Of a stretch of 64,000 bases of DNA, positions 1 to 7,762 are shown in pieces. The notes beneath the pieces are model-generated. The model was not told the origin of the DNA. It worked only from the letters and a program-made list of their open reading frames with translations, and did not search any database. Source of the DNA: an uncultured Acidobacteriota bacterium. Its GTDB lineage: Bacteria; Acidobacteriota; Thermoanaerobaculia; UBA5066. A program made the position numbers and the translations under genes. Each line of letters starts with the position of its first letter. Position 1 is the first letter of the stretch. Location of the stretch: NCBI GenBank assembly GCA_903845115.1, contig CAIMWE010000013.1, forward strand, positions 1 to 64,000, read 5' to 3'.

Positions 1-225
1 CCACTTGTCCAGCCCCATCGAGCTCGAGCGGTCCAGGACGATGAGGAGGTTCGCGCGGGAGAGCTGGCCGGCCACCTGCTTAAGGGGGTCGTAGGCTTCG
101 ACGTTGCCGGTCCCGGACTGCGCCGCGGCCGGCAAGGACGACCAGGACAGGGCCGCCAGGAGCCCGATCGTCAGGCCCCTCGCGAGCCGGCCGTTCCTGG
201 AAGAGTGGGTCGTCGTTCCGCTCAT
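1..225 (-). CDS. pilY1: PilY1-like exported VWA protein, N-terminal part only
   Basis: Only the first 75 codons are present; the gene runs off the left edge. The ATG at 225 opens a basic stretch, a hydrophobic segment (LTIGLLAALSW) and an AAAQ cleavage site, so the product is exported. From about residue 54 comes NLLIVLDRSSSMG, the start of a von Willebrand A domain with the metal-binding motif DxSxS. It is last in the order prepilin-pilV-pilW-pilX, the position PilY1 holds in minor-pilin operons, where it sits at the pilus tip and depends on the minor pilins for export. The C-terminal propeller that would prove PilY1 is outside the window, so another exported VWA protein remains possible. 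Confidence 0.6.
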   Translation of the reverse strand, partial: MSGTTTHSSRNGRLARGLTIGLLAALSWSSLPAAAQSGTGNVEAYDPLKQVAGQLSRANLLIVLDRSSSMGLDKW

Positions 226-256
226 GGCTCTCACTCTGCGCCTTTCGTTCCGACCA

Positions 257-916
257 CTAGCCCTTGGTCCCCGCGCCGGTCCCGCCCTGGTTCGCCCCCT
301 TCTGGGCCCCGAACTCGTTCCCCATCGCCGACAGCATCAGCTGCTCCTCGAGGATCTTCGACGCGAGGGGGGCCGCCGTCGTGATGTCGGCCCCCGGCGC
401 GAACACCCGGCCGACGGCGACCAGGTTGATCAGGGCGTCCGTGTTCAGCGCCGGCCCCCCGGGGTCCTCGTCGTTGTTCCGGACGTAGAGGCTGTAGGTC
501 ACCGTCTCGCGGGTCCCCGACGGGGAAGGGACCAGGACGTTGAGGCAACCTCCCGAGGCCGGATCCCACGTCAGGCACTCGCCCGTGCCGGGATGGAACG
601 GGACGGCCGTCCTCCCGTTCGGAAGCGTGACGATGCGGGCGTCCGGGTAGGAGATCATCTGCTGGATGTTCGTCCCCAGGTTCGAGGAGACCCCGATGAG
701 GTTCTCTCCGGACCGGAGGCCCGTGTCCGCCGCGTAGAGAGCCGCCTTCACGAGCCGGGCGTTGCCGGAGATCTTGTCCTCCGTCTGGGTGAAGTAGGCG
801 ACCGCCAGGGCGACCACCGTCAGGACGAGGATGACGAGGATCGCCAGAGCCATCGCGCTCCCACGCTCGGACGCGCGGTAGTGATCGGGTCGGTCCGACA
901 TCGGCTTCCTCGTCAT
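257..916 (-). CDS. pilX: minor pilin PilX
   Basis: A 219-residue protein. The ATG at 916 is chosen because GAGGAG, overlapping the pilW stop, lies 7 bases upstream; a second ATG five codons on is possible. Residues 18-43 (ERGSAMALAILVILVLTVV) are the N-terminal hydrophobic helix of PilX-type minor pilins, which carry RGSA in place of the GFTLIE of major pilins. The body is rich in Gly, Thr and Asn and ends in a Gly-rich tail. PilX works with PilV and PilW as part of the primer or tip complex that starts pilus assembly. Its place between pilW and the PilY1-like gene supports the call. Confidence 0.75.
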   Translation of the reverse strand: MTRKPMSDRPDHYRASERGSAMALAILVILVLTVVALAVAYFTQTEDKISGNARLVKAALYAADTGLRSGENLIGVSSNLGTNIQQMISYPDARIVTLPNGRTAVPFHPGTGECLTWDPASGGCLNVLVPSPSGTRETVTYSLYVRNNDEDPGGPALNTDALINLVAVGRVFAPGADITTAAPLASKILEEQLMLSAMGNEFGAQKGANQGGTGAGTKG

Positions 917-927
917 CGTCCCGCTCC

Positions 928-2544
928 TCAGTACCCCAGGGCCCTGTTGCGGAGCATCACGGTCGTGGTCAGGCGGAGGCGGTCGTAGATGCCCGACGCC
1001 AGGCTGTCGTCCGCGGCCGGGGCGGCGTGGTCCTCCACGGCGAGGCTGCGGTACCTGTAGACCGTCTGACCCGCCACGACGGTGGAGCCCCCGACGCCCG
1101 AGAGGCTCCGGCTCCCCATGCCGAGGGGGAGGGACCGGCCGACGACGGTGACGCGGAGGCCGACCACGCACGCGGCGTCGAGGTACGTCCCGCCGGCGAC
1201 GGTGACCGAGAGGTCCGTGCCGAGGCAATTGACCTGGAAGTCCGAGGACATCGGGGGGGTCCTGGCCTGGGCGGGAATGTTGCTGCCCCCGTAGTTGAAG
1301 ACCTTCAAGCCTGTCGTCGGGTCGACGGTGTTCCAGATCGAGCCGTCCCGCATGATGTACGCCACCTGGAAATCGTCCACGTTGTCGACGATCGGCGTGA
1401 AATTCGAGCCGGTTTGTCCGTCGAGCGTCGGGTCGAAGAAGCCCGGGGCGAACTGCCCGGCGCGGGGGCCGGTCCCCGTGGAATTGACGGAGGAGATCCC
1501 GCTCGATTTCTGCTCGAGCTGCCCGATGACGCGAACGCCGTTCGGGTCGATCGGGTCCAGGACGGTCCGGTGCCGGAAGGAGACGAAGTCGATCCCGGCG
1601 ATGAGGTACGCGGAGGTGTTCAGGATGTCGCCTCGCCACCCCCCCGGGGCGAAATACTGGTCAACCGTCGACGCGTCCTTCAGGGTGGCGTGGACGACCC
1701 GGCCGTTCCCCGGCGTCAGGAGGGAGGTCTTCTTCGTGCAATCGCTCGAGAGCGTGGCGGAGTTCCCTGGAGGGGGGGTCAGGCCGGTGAGCTGGACGAG
1801 CCGCCACGCCCCCGCCCCGTCGGCGATGATCATCGTCGAGCTGACCCAGGCGTTGCCCGCGGCGGTTTCCTGGAACGCGCCGACCGCGGTCCGGAAGGCG
1901 GCCAGGTTGCTGTTGTCGTCGGCCGCCGTCAGGAGAGCAGGGTCGATCGCGACGCCGCACCCGGCCGCGAAGTTGAGCCAGATGTCGACCCCGCTGGCCG
2001 TGTTGTCGGGCCACCCCCCCACCGGGATCGGGATCTTGACCGGGCTCACGTTGGGCGAAGGGAACGCAACGCTGATGACGTCGGTCCCGATCGTGCCGAA
2101 GACCGAGCTGGTGACCTTTGCCGACGCGGGCGCCGACGGGTTCACCACGTAGGTGGAGTTCCCCGTCTCGGACCCGGTCAGGTTGTTGTACGTGGCCTGG
2201 CGTCGCGAGGTCGCCGCCGTGGTGTTTCCCCACTCGGAGAACATCACGAGGGCGTAGGGGTTTCCGGCAGTGTGCGGCGTGGACGTGAGCGCGGTGATCT
2301 GGTTCCAGTCCGCCGCGCCGGCGAGGATGCCAGAGACGTAGTCGAGGGCCCGGCGAGCGGTCTGGCGCGGCGCCGTGAACGCCTGCTGCTTCTCCGCGAA
2401 GGACTTCATCGAGAAGAGGAGCGACAGGACGACCGTCATCACGATGACCAGGATGACCAGCGAGACCATCGCCTCCATCAGCGTGAAGCCGGCCCGGGAA
2501 GCCCCAGGGCTCCCGCGGCGGTCAGCGCGGGATCTGCGCCACAT
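928..2544 (-). CDS. pilW: minor pilin PilW
   Basis: A 538-residue prepilin with a class III leader: RAGFTLMEAMVSLVILVIVM, predicted cleavage after Gly19, with Glu at mature position 5. The hydrophobic helix runs to about residue 45. The C-terminal region is a large Gly/Thr/Asn-rich domain with a Cys pair around residues 195 and 271. It is longer than most PilW proteins (roughly 250-350 residues), so it carries extra exported sequence. It overlaps pilV by 23 bp and is followed 11 bases on by pilX, consistent with one transcript. It belongs to the PilVWX-PilY1 tip complex; the name rests on leader type, size and gene order. Confidence 0.75.
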   Translation of the reverse strand: MWRRSRADRRGSPGASRAGFTLMEAMVSLVILVIVMTVVLSLLFSMKSFAEKQQAFTAPRQTARRALDYVSGILAGAADWNQITALTSTPHTAGNPYALVMFSEWGNTTAATSRRQATYNNLTGSETGNSTYVVNPSAPASAKVTSSVFGTIGTDVISVAFPSPNVSPVKIPIPVGGWPDNTASGVDIWLNFAAGCGVAIDPALLTAADDNSNLAAFRTAVGAFQETAAGNAWVSSTMIIADGAGAWRLVQLTGLTPPPGNSATLSSDCTKKTSLLTPGNGRVVHATLKDASTVDQYFAPGGWRGDILNTSAYLIAGIDFVSFRHRTVLDPIDPNGVRVIGQLEQKSSGISSVNSTGTGPRAGQFAPGFFDPTLDGQTGSNFTPIVDNVDDFQVAYIMRDGSIWNTVDPTTGLKVFNYGGSNIPAQARTPPMSSDFQVNCLGTDLSVTVAGGTYLDAACVVGLRVTVVGRSLPLGMGSRSLSGVGGSTVVAGQTVYRYRSLAVEDHAAPAADDSLASGIYDRLRLTTTVMLRNRALGY

Positions 2545-3154
2545 AGTCCACTCTCTTCATCTTGGCCGGTTCTCCCACGTACCCGCGGGCCGTTGCGGAC
2601 GCGGGCGTCGCGCTGGTGCCGGTGATGAAATCATGCGCGCCGAGCGGCATCGCGGTGACCGTCACCTGGTAGAACACGTCGGCCCACGCCGGGGGATTCG
2701 CCGCCCCCGCCTGGTCGGTCACGGTGTAGAAGATCCGGTAGGGGTCGTTCTGGTCGTTGACCACGCCCGCCGCCTGCCAGAACGAGAAGCCCGTCTGCGA
2801 GGAGTCGTTCGGGATCGCCACCGGGTTCGTCGTCGGCTGGATGGTGTACGACCCCGTCGTTCCCGGCGTGGTGGCGACGTTGTAGTTCGCGGCGGGCGTC
2901 GTGTTCCCGTTCTTGGCGAAGTACTGGATCATCCGGAGGTTCTCGATCACCTGCTGCGCGCGGTAGGTCAGCTCCGTCCTCGCCGCCGAGCCCTGGTTCG
3001 TGAGGAGCGCGAGGGAGAAGACCTGGAGGACGCCGATCATCAGGACCGCCATGACCGCCGAGGCCACGAGGACCTCGACGAGCGACGTCCCCCGGCCGCC
3101 GGACCGGGAAGCGGCGGCGAGCTGACCCCTCGACGGATGCTGTAGTCGGCTCAT
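2522..3154 (-). CDS. pilV: minor pilin PilV
   Basis: A 210-residue prepilin. The leader ends at Gly22, followed by TSLVEVLVASAVMAVLMIGV, with Glu at mature position 5. A Q-N-L-R helix continuation and a short C-terminal beta-rich domain follow, which fits PilV. The ATG at 3154 lies two bases after the stop of the upstream prepilin gene (TGA at 3158-3156), so translation is probably coupled. It overlaps pilW by 23 bp. PilV is a low-abundance pilus subunit needed for priming assembly. GspI-like type II secretion pseudopilins look similar, but the neighbouring pilX and PilY1-like genes favour the pilus system. Confidence 0.72.
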   Translation of the reverse strand: MSRLQHPSRGQLAAASRSGGRGTSLVEVLVASAVMAVLMIGVLQVFSLALLTNQGSAARTELTYRAQQVIENLRMIQYFAKNGNTTPAANYNVATTPGTTGSYTIQPTTNPVAIPNDSSQTGFSFWQAAGVVNDQNDPYRIFYTVTDQAGAANPPAWADVFYQVTVTAMPLGAHDFITGTSATPASATARGYVGEPAKMKRVDYVAQIPR

Positions 3155-3155
3155 G

Positions 3156-3983
3156 TCAGTTGGTGTCCCATCTTGCCGTGGTGTCGTTCCTGACCAGCCT
3201 TCGCACCGACACGTTCCAGACGGGGTTGACGTGGATCTCGTAGTTGAGGAACGGCTGGAGCCCGGCCGAGACCATGTCGACGTGAGTCATCGCCAGGACG
3301 GCGTCCCCCCCCGCGATGCCGGCTCCCAGGGGCCCGATCGTGACGCCGCGAAAATTGACGCCGATGACCCAGGTGTCGCTGCTCGCCGGGTATTCCGTCC
3401 AGTTGGTCTGCTGCACCTTGGTCACGTCGGTCGTCGACAGGGAGATCTGGTCGACCGGCAGCACGATGGTCTGCACGATCCGGTCCCCCTGCGTGGGGTT
3501 CGCCGGCTTCGGCGTGTCGAAGAAGCCGTTTCCGACGGTGGCGCCGGCGGCCCCTCCGACGACGGCCGAGCAACAGGTGTCGGCGACCAGGTTGAGGTCG
3601 CGGTAGGAGCGGGTCGTGCCGTCCACGGTCGTCGTGTAGACCGGACCGACCATCACGAACATCAGGGAGTCGCTCTGCCGCAAGGCGGTCGCCGCGTTCT
3701 GCAGGAGCATCGTCGTCTGCGAGGCGTACCCCGCCAGGTTCTCCCGCCGGGAGAACTTGTTCAGCTCGCCGATCCCGAGGATGGCGAGGAACCCGATGAT
3801 CAGCAGGACGACCAGCAGCTCCACGAGCGTGAAGCCGCGGAGCGTGCCGGGCCTTCCCGGCCATCCGGGCCTTCCACGCTTTCTGCGCGGTGCGCCCGAT
3901 CCACGGAGGAGCTCTCGCCACTGCACGCGATCGAATAAGCGATTCCCGTGCCGCCCCGGCGTCGAACAGCGTAATCCTCTCAT
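3156..3983 (-). CDS. prepilin with GFTLVELL leader (FimT/GspH-like minor pilin)
   Basis: A 275-residue prepilin, first gene of the minor-pilin operon. The cleavage motif RGFTLVELLVVLLIIGF sits at residues 49-65, so with the ATG at 3983 the leader would be about 50 residues, long for a class III signal peptide. No Shine-Dalgarno is seen, but TAAGCT lies 7 bases upstream of this ATG, the spacing found at several other starts here. A shorter start is possible, but I see no better-supported one. The body has two adjacent Cys near residue 134 and a Gly-rich middle. It may be FimT- or GspH-like; the exact subfamily is not decided by sequence alone. Confidence 0.65.
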   Translation of the reverse strand: MRGLRCSTPGRHGNRLFDRVQWRELLRGSGAPRRKRGRPGWPGRPGTLRGFTLVELLVVLLIIGFLAILGIGELNKFSRRENLAGYASQTTMLLQNAATALRQSDSLMFVMVGPVYTTTVDGTTRSYRDLNLVADTCCSAVVGGAAGATVGNGFFDTPKPANPTQGDRIVQTIVLPVDQISLSTTDVTKVQQTNWTEYPASSDTWVIGVNFRGVTIGPLGAGIAGGDAVLAMTHVDMVSAGLQPFLNYEIHVNPVWNVSVRRLVRNDTTARWDTN

Positions 3984-3990
3984 CGGGTTG

Positions 3991-3996
3991 AGCTTA
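3991..3996 (-). promoter_or_regulatory. TAAGCT hexamer 7 bases before the first minor-pilin gene
   Basis: On the minus strand TAAGCT is followed by 7 bases and the ATG at 3983; there is no Shine-Dalgarno. It fits the -10-next-to-start pattern seen elsewhere in the window. No good -35 is visible. Confidence 0.35.
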
Positions 3997-4109
3997 CTTC
4001 ATCCAGGACCGGAGGAGCCCCTCTCCGGACGCCGGCGAGAAGCTACTTTTCGTAACACACCTGGGCGCCCCCCCTTTCGGATAACATCCCGGTGATCGGA
4101 GGACATGTC

Positions 4110-6641
4110 GTGGTTCTCGACAAGCTCCGGAAGGGTCTCCGCAACGAGCCCCAGGTCGTCACCCTCCTGAAGGGGCACCAGTGGTCCAGCGACACGCACC
4201 GCAAGGACCTGGTAGACCGGTTCCTCGCGCTCCCGAGCCCGGCCGTCGAGGACCTGGTCTGGACGGCCACGGACCAGAACGCCGACATCCGCGCCGCCGG
4301 CCTCCTGATGCTGAAGAAGCAGGACCGGGCCGAGGCGCTCGAGGCGCTCGTCCCCCTCCTCCGGACCCGCTCCGAGGCGGTCCGGCGGGCGGTCCAGCGT
4401 TTCGTCAAGGAGCTCGCCGGGGAGGGGCTCGCCGACTTCCTCACGGACCTCGCGGCCCACGGCGACGACTTCGGGCGCCTGTCGGTCCTCGACCTCGCGC
4501 GCGAGATCCCGGCCGAGAGGGCCTTCGCGATCTTCAAGAAGATCCTGGCCGACCCGCACCCGGTCCTCCGCGCACGGGCCCTCCGCGCGGTCTCCGAGAC
4601 GAAGGCGCCGGGCACCGCCGCGCTGGCGGCCAACCTCGCGCTGCCGATGCTCCAGGACGAGGACGAGGAGATCCGCCTGGCGGCGCTCCAGGTCCTCGAG
4701 CGGAACCCGAGCGAGGCGCTGATCAAGCACGTCCTCGCGCTGGCCCGCTCGGGCGGCGGGCGGGTCGTCGAGTCGGCGTTCGCCACGCTCCGGAAGCTGC
4801 TGCCCGTCTCGCAGGAGGACCACACGCCCGAGATCCTCCCGCTCCTGGCCGACGGGAACCTGACGGTGCGGGTCGGGGCGGTGAGCCTGCTCCAGCAGGT
4901 CCCGGTGGAGGAGCTGGGACGCCAGTTCACGCTTCACTTCGGCGCGAGCTACTCGTGGGTCCGCGACCGGGCGCTGGAGGCCGCGTCGAAGGGGATCCCC
5001 AACTTCATCCCGGTCCTGCTCCAGCTGACGAAGAGCCCCGACGAGAGCGTCGCGAGGGCGGCCTCGGAGATGAGCCTGAACCTGGCGGACCCGCGCGCGA
5101 TCCCCTCCTGGCTCGCGCTCCTCGACGCCCCGGACTGGTGGGTGAAGAGCCGCGCCCTGGAGTGCGTGGGGCGGTTCGGCGGGACCCAGCAAGGCCCCGC
5201 CCGCGACGCGATCCTCCAGCGCCTCCTCTCGGCGATGCGCGACCCCGAGCTGACGCTGCCGGCGGCCTCCGCTCTCGGCGACCTGGGCGACCCGCGCGCC
5301 GCCTCGACCCTGTTCGAGCTGTTCAAGGCCTCCATGGCCCGACCCGACGACCAGATCGAGTTCCTCGACGCCCTCGCGAAGCTCGGGCCGAAGGAGCCCA
5401 AGGTCGCCCCGCTCGTCGCGAAGATCGCGGGGCTCCCCGAGATCGACGTCTCCGTCCGGGAAAAGGCGCGCCGCCTCGTCGGGCGGCTCCAGGGCGACGC
5501 CGCCCGCGACGCGCTCCCGAAGGTCGTCGCCGTGCCGAAGAAGGTGGACGTCACCCTGACGCCCTCGCCGACGATCATCGACTTCCTCTCGGACACGATC
5601 GCGGCCGGCGCCTCGGACTTCCACCTGGCGACCGGGTTCTCCCCGCACCGCCGGATCCACGGCCAGCTGGAGCGCCTCGAGGTGCACCGGGTCGGCCGCG
5701 AGCAGGCCGAGAAGCTGATCCGCGAGGTGCTCACCCCCGACGAGTGGCACCGGCTCGTGGCGGAGCGCCAGATCGACCTCTGCCTGAAGGTCCCCGGCCT
5801 GGGGCGCTTCCGGGCGAACTTCTTCTCGCAGCGGGAGGGGCTCGACGCCTCCTTCCGCGCGATCCCTCCCAACGTCCCGACACTCGAGGACGTCGGCCTC
5901 CCCGAGTCGGTCTGGGAGGTCGCCCGCTTCACCCAGGGGCTCGTCCTCGTGACGGGCCCGGCCGGGTGCGGGAAGTCGACCACGCTCGCCGCCCTCGTCA
6001 ACCGCGTGAACGAGACCCGCGCGGGCCACATCATCACCATCGAGGACCCGGTCGAGTTCGTCCACCCGAACAAGGAGTGCCTCGTCAACCAGCGGCAGGT
6101 CCCGCACCACACGGCCTCCTTCGCGCGGGCCCTGAAGGCCGCGCTGCGCGAGGACCCCGACGTCATCATGGTCGGCGAGATGCGCGACCTCGAAACGGTC
6201 GCCCTCGCGATCTCGGCGTCCGAGACGGGGCACCTCGTCTTCGGGACCCTCTCGACGACGACCGCCTCCGGGACCGTGGACCGGATCATCAACTCGTTCC
6301 CCGCGGGCCAGCAAGCGCAGATCCGGACGATGGTCTCCGAGTCGCTCAAGGCAGTCATCTCCCAGGCGCTCCTCCCCCGGCGGGGCGGGTACGGGCGCAT
6401 CGCGGCGTTCGAGATCCTCCGGGGGACGACCGCTGTCGCCTCGCTGATCCGCGAGAGCAAGACGTTCCAGCTCCCGTCGGCCATCCAGACCGGGCAGCTC
6501 TCCGGGATGACGACGATGGACCAGGCCCTCCTCAAGCTCGTGGAGGAGGGGAAGGTCGACCCCGAGGCGGCGCTCGACCGCGCCGTCAAGAAAGAACCGT
6601 TCGAGAAGATCCTGAACGAAGAGAGGCTGGCGTTCGAATGA
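4110..6641 (+). CDS. HEAT-repeat domain fused to a PilT-type ATPase
   Basis: An 843-residue protein. Residues 1 to about 470 are helical HEAT-like repeats (repeated LxALxxLG and VRxxA patterns, e.g. AASALGDLGDPRAASTL). The C-terminal half is a PilT/PilB-family hexameric ATPase: N-domain ASDFHLATG, Walker A GPAGCGKSTT (616-625), Asp box IEDPVEF, Walker B ALREDPDVIMVGEMRD. The His box reads GTLSTTTAS, with Ser715 where PilT has His. I chose GTG at 4110 because GGAGGA lies 6 bases upstream; GTG at 4092 is the alternative (849 residues), with TAACAT just before it. It overlaps pilT by 3 bp (ATGA). It is likely a PilU-like accessory or regulatory retraction motor; this is inference. Confidence 0.85.
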   Translation: MVLDKLRKGLRNEPQVVTLLKGHQWSSDTHRKDLVDRFLALPSPAVEDLVWTATDQNADIRAAGLLMLKKQDRAEALEALVPLLRTRSEAVRRAVQRFVKELAGEGLADFLTDLAAHGDDFGRLSVLDLAREIPAERAFAIFKKILADPHPVLRARALRAVSETKAPGTAALAANLALPMLQDEDEEIRLAALQVLERNPSEALIKHVLALARSGGGRVVESAFATLRKLLPVSQEDHTPEILPLLADGNLTVRVGAVSLLQQVPVEELGRQFTLHFGASYSWVRDRALEAASKGIPNFIPVLLQLTKSPDESVARAASEMSLNLADPRAIPSWLALLDAPDWWVKSRALECVGRFGGTQQGPARDAILQRLLSAMRDPELTLPAASALGDLGDPRAASTLFELFKASMARPDDQIEFLDALAKLGPKEPKVAPLVAKIAGLPEIDVSVREKARRLVGRLQGDAARDALPKVVAVPKKVDVTLTPSPTIIDFLSDTIAAGASDFHLATGFSPHRRIHGQLERLEVHRVGREQAEKLIREVLTPDEWHRLVAERQIDLCLKVPGLGRFRANFFSQREGLDASFRAIPPNVPTLEDVGLPESVWEVARFTQGLVLVTGPAGCGKSTTLAALVNRVNETRAGHIITIEDPVEFVHPNKECLVNQRQVPHHTASFARALKAALREDPDVIMVGEMRDLETVALAISASETGHLVFGTLSTTTASGTVDRIINSFPAGQQAQIRTMVSESLKAVISQALLPRRGGYGRIAAFEILRGTTAVASLIRESKTFQLPSAIQTGQLSGMTTMDQALLKLVEEGKVDPEAALDRAVKKEPFEKILNEERLAFE

Positions 6642-7762
6642 GCTTCGTCCCGGGAACCCCCACCGCCGCGGCCGCCGGCTCCCGGAAGAGGGTCGAGAAC
6701 CTCCTCCGCGTCGTCCTCGAGCGAAAGGCGTCCGACCTCCACCTCGCCGTCGGCTCGCCCCCGATGCTCCGCGTCGACGGGCAGATCGAGCGGGTGAAGT
6801 GGCGCGCCCTGACCGAGAGCGACTACGAGAACCTGCTGGGGCCGATCACCCCCCCGAACCTCTGGGAGGACTGGCGCGTCACCGGCGACACCGACTTCGC
6901 CTACTCGATGGGCGACCAGGCCCGGTTCCGCGTCAACCTCCTCAAGCAGGAGCACGGCTCGGCCGCCGTCCTCCGGATGATCCCGCCCCGGGTATTGACG
7001 GTCGAGGACCTGGGGATCCCGCCGCAGGTCGCCGCGGTGGGCCGCCTCCCCCGGGGGCTGATCCTGGTGACGGGGCCGACCGGGTCGGGGAAGTCGACGA
7101 CCCTGGCGGCCCTCCTCGACAGGATCAACCGGACCCGCGCCCTCCACATCGTGACGATCGAGGACCCCGTGGAGTTCGTCCACACCTCGAACAAGTCGAT
7201 CATCACGCACCGCGAGCTGGGACCCGACAGCCCGTCCTTCTCGGCGGCGCTGAAGGCCTCCCTCCGCGAGGACCCCGACGTCATCCTGGTGGGCGAGTTG
7301 CGCGACCTCGAGACGATGAGCATGGCGCTCCAGGCCGCGGAGACCGGGCTCCTGGTCTTCGGGACGCTTCACACGAACTCGGCCTCGAAGGCGATCGACC
7401 GCCTGATCGACGGCTTCCCGTCGGAGGAGCAGGAGCAGGTCCGCACGGTCCTCTCGGACGTCCTGAAGGGGGTCGTCTCCCAGGTGCTGCTCCGGAAGAA
7501 AGGAGGCGGCCGGATCGCCGCTTTCGAGGTCCTGCGCGGCTCGGCCGCGCTGGCCAACGCGATCCGCGAGGGGAAGACGGGGACGATCAACTCGCTGATC
7601 CAGACCGGGAAGTCCTTCGGGATGATCGCGATGGACCAGTACCTCGCCGACCTCGTCTCCCAGGACGAGGTCGAGTTCGCCGAGGCCTACGAGAAGAGCC
7701 TCGACAAGGAGAACTTCAAGAACCTGGTGGAGAAGCGGAAGGCTCAGGCCCCGCCGCAATAG
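6638..7762 (+). CDS. pilT: twitching motility / pilus retraction ATPase PilT
   Basis: A 374-residue protein, about the usual PilT length. It shows ASDLHLAVGSPPMLRVDG, Walker A GPTGSGKSTT (146-155), Asp box TIEDPVEFVH, Walker B LREDPDVILVGELRDLET and an intact His box GTLHTNSA (His245). PilT is a cytoplasmic hexamer at the pilus base that drives retraction by ATP hydrolysis. The ATG overlaps the stop of the HEAT-PilT gene (ATGA), so the two are translationally coupled. Its 3' end overlaps the 3' end of the convergent histidine kinase gene by 47 bp. Confidence 0.92.
   Translation: MSFVPGTPTAAAAGSRKRVENLLRVVLERKASDLHLAVGSPPMLRVDGQIERVKWRALTESDYENLLGPITPPNLWEDWRVTGDTDFAYSMGDQARFRVNLLKQEHGSAAVLRMIPPRVLTVEDLGIPPQVAAVGRLPRGLILVTGPTGSGKSTTLAALLDRINRTRALHIVTIEDPVEFVHTSNKSIITHRELGPDSPSFSAALKASLREDPDVILVGELRDLETMSMALQAAETGLLVFGTLHTNSASKAIDRLIDGFPSEEQEQVRTVLSDVLKGVVSQVLLRKKGGGRIAAFEVLRGSAALANAIREGKTGTINSLIQTGKSFGMIAMDQYLADLVSQDEVEFAEAYEKSLDKENFKNLVEKRKAQAPPQ

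Noticed and set aside
4949-7759. Very long minus-strand open frame opposite the two PilT genes
   Set aside because: It is the mirror of a strongly coding GC-rich frame; its protein is low-complexity Arg/Glu/Leu-rich with no motif, while the plus strand encodes complete ATPases.
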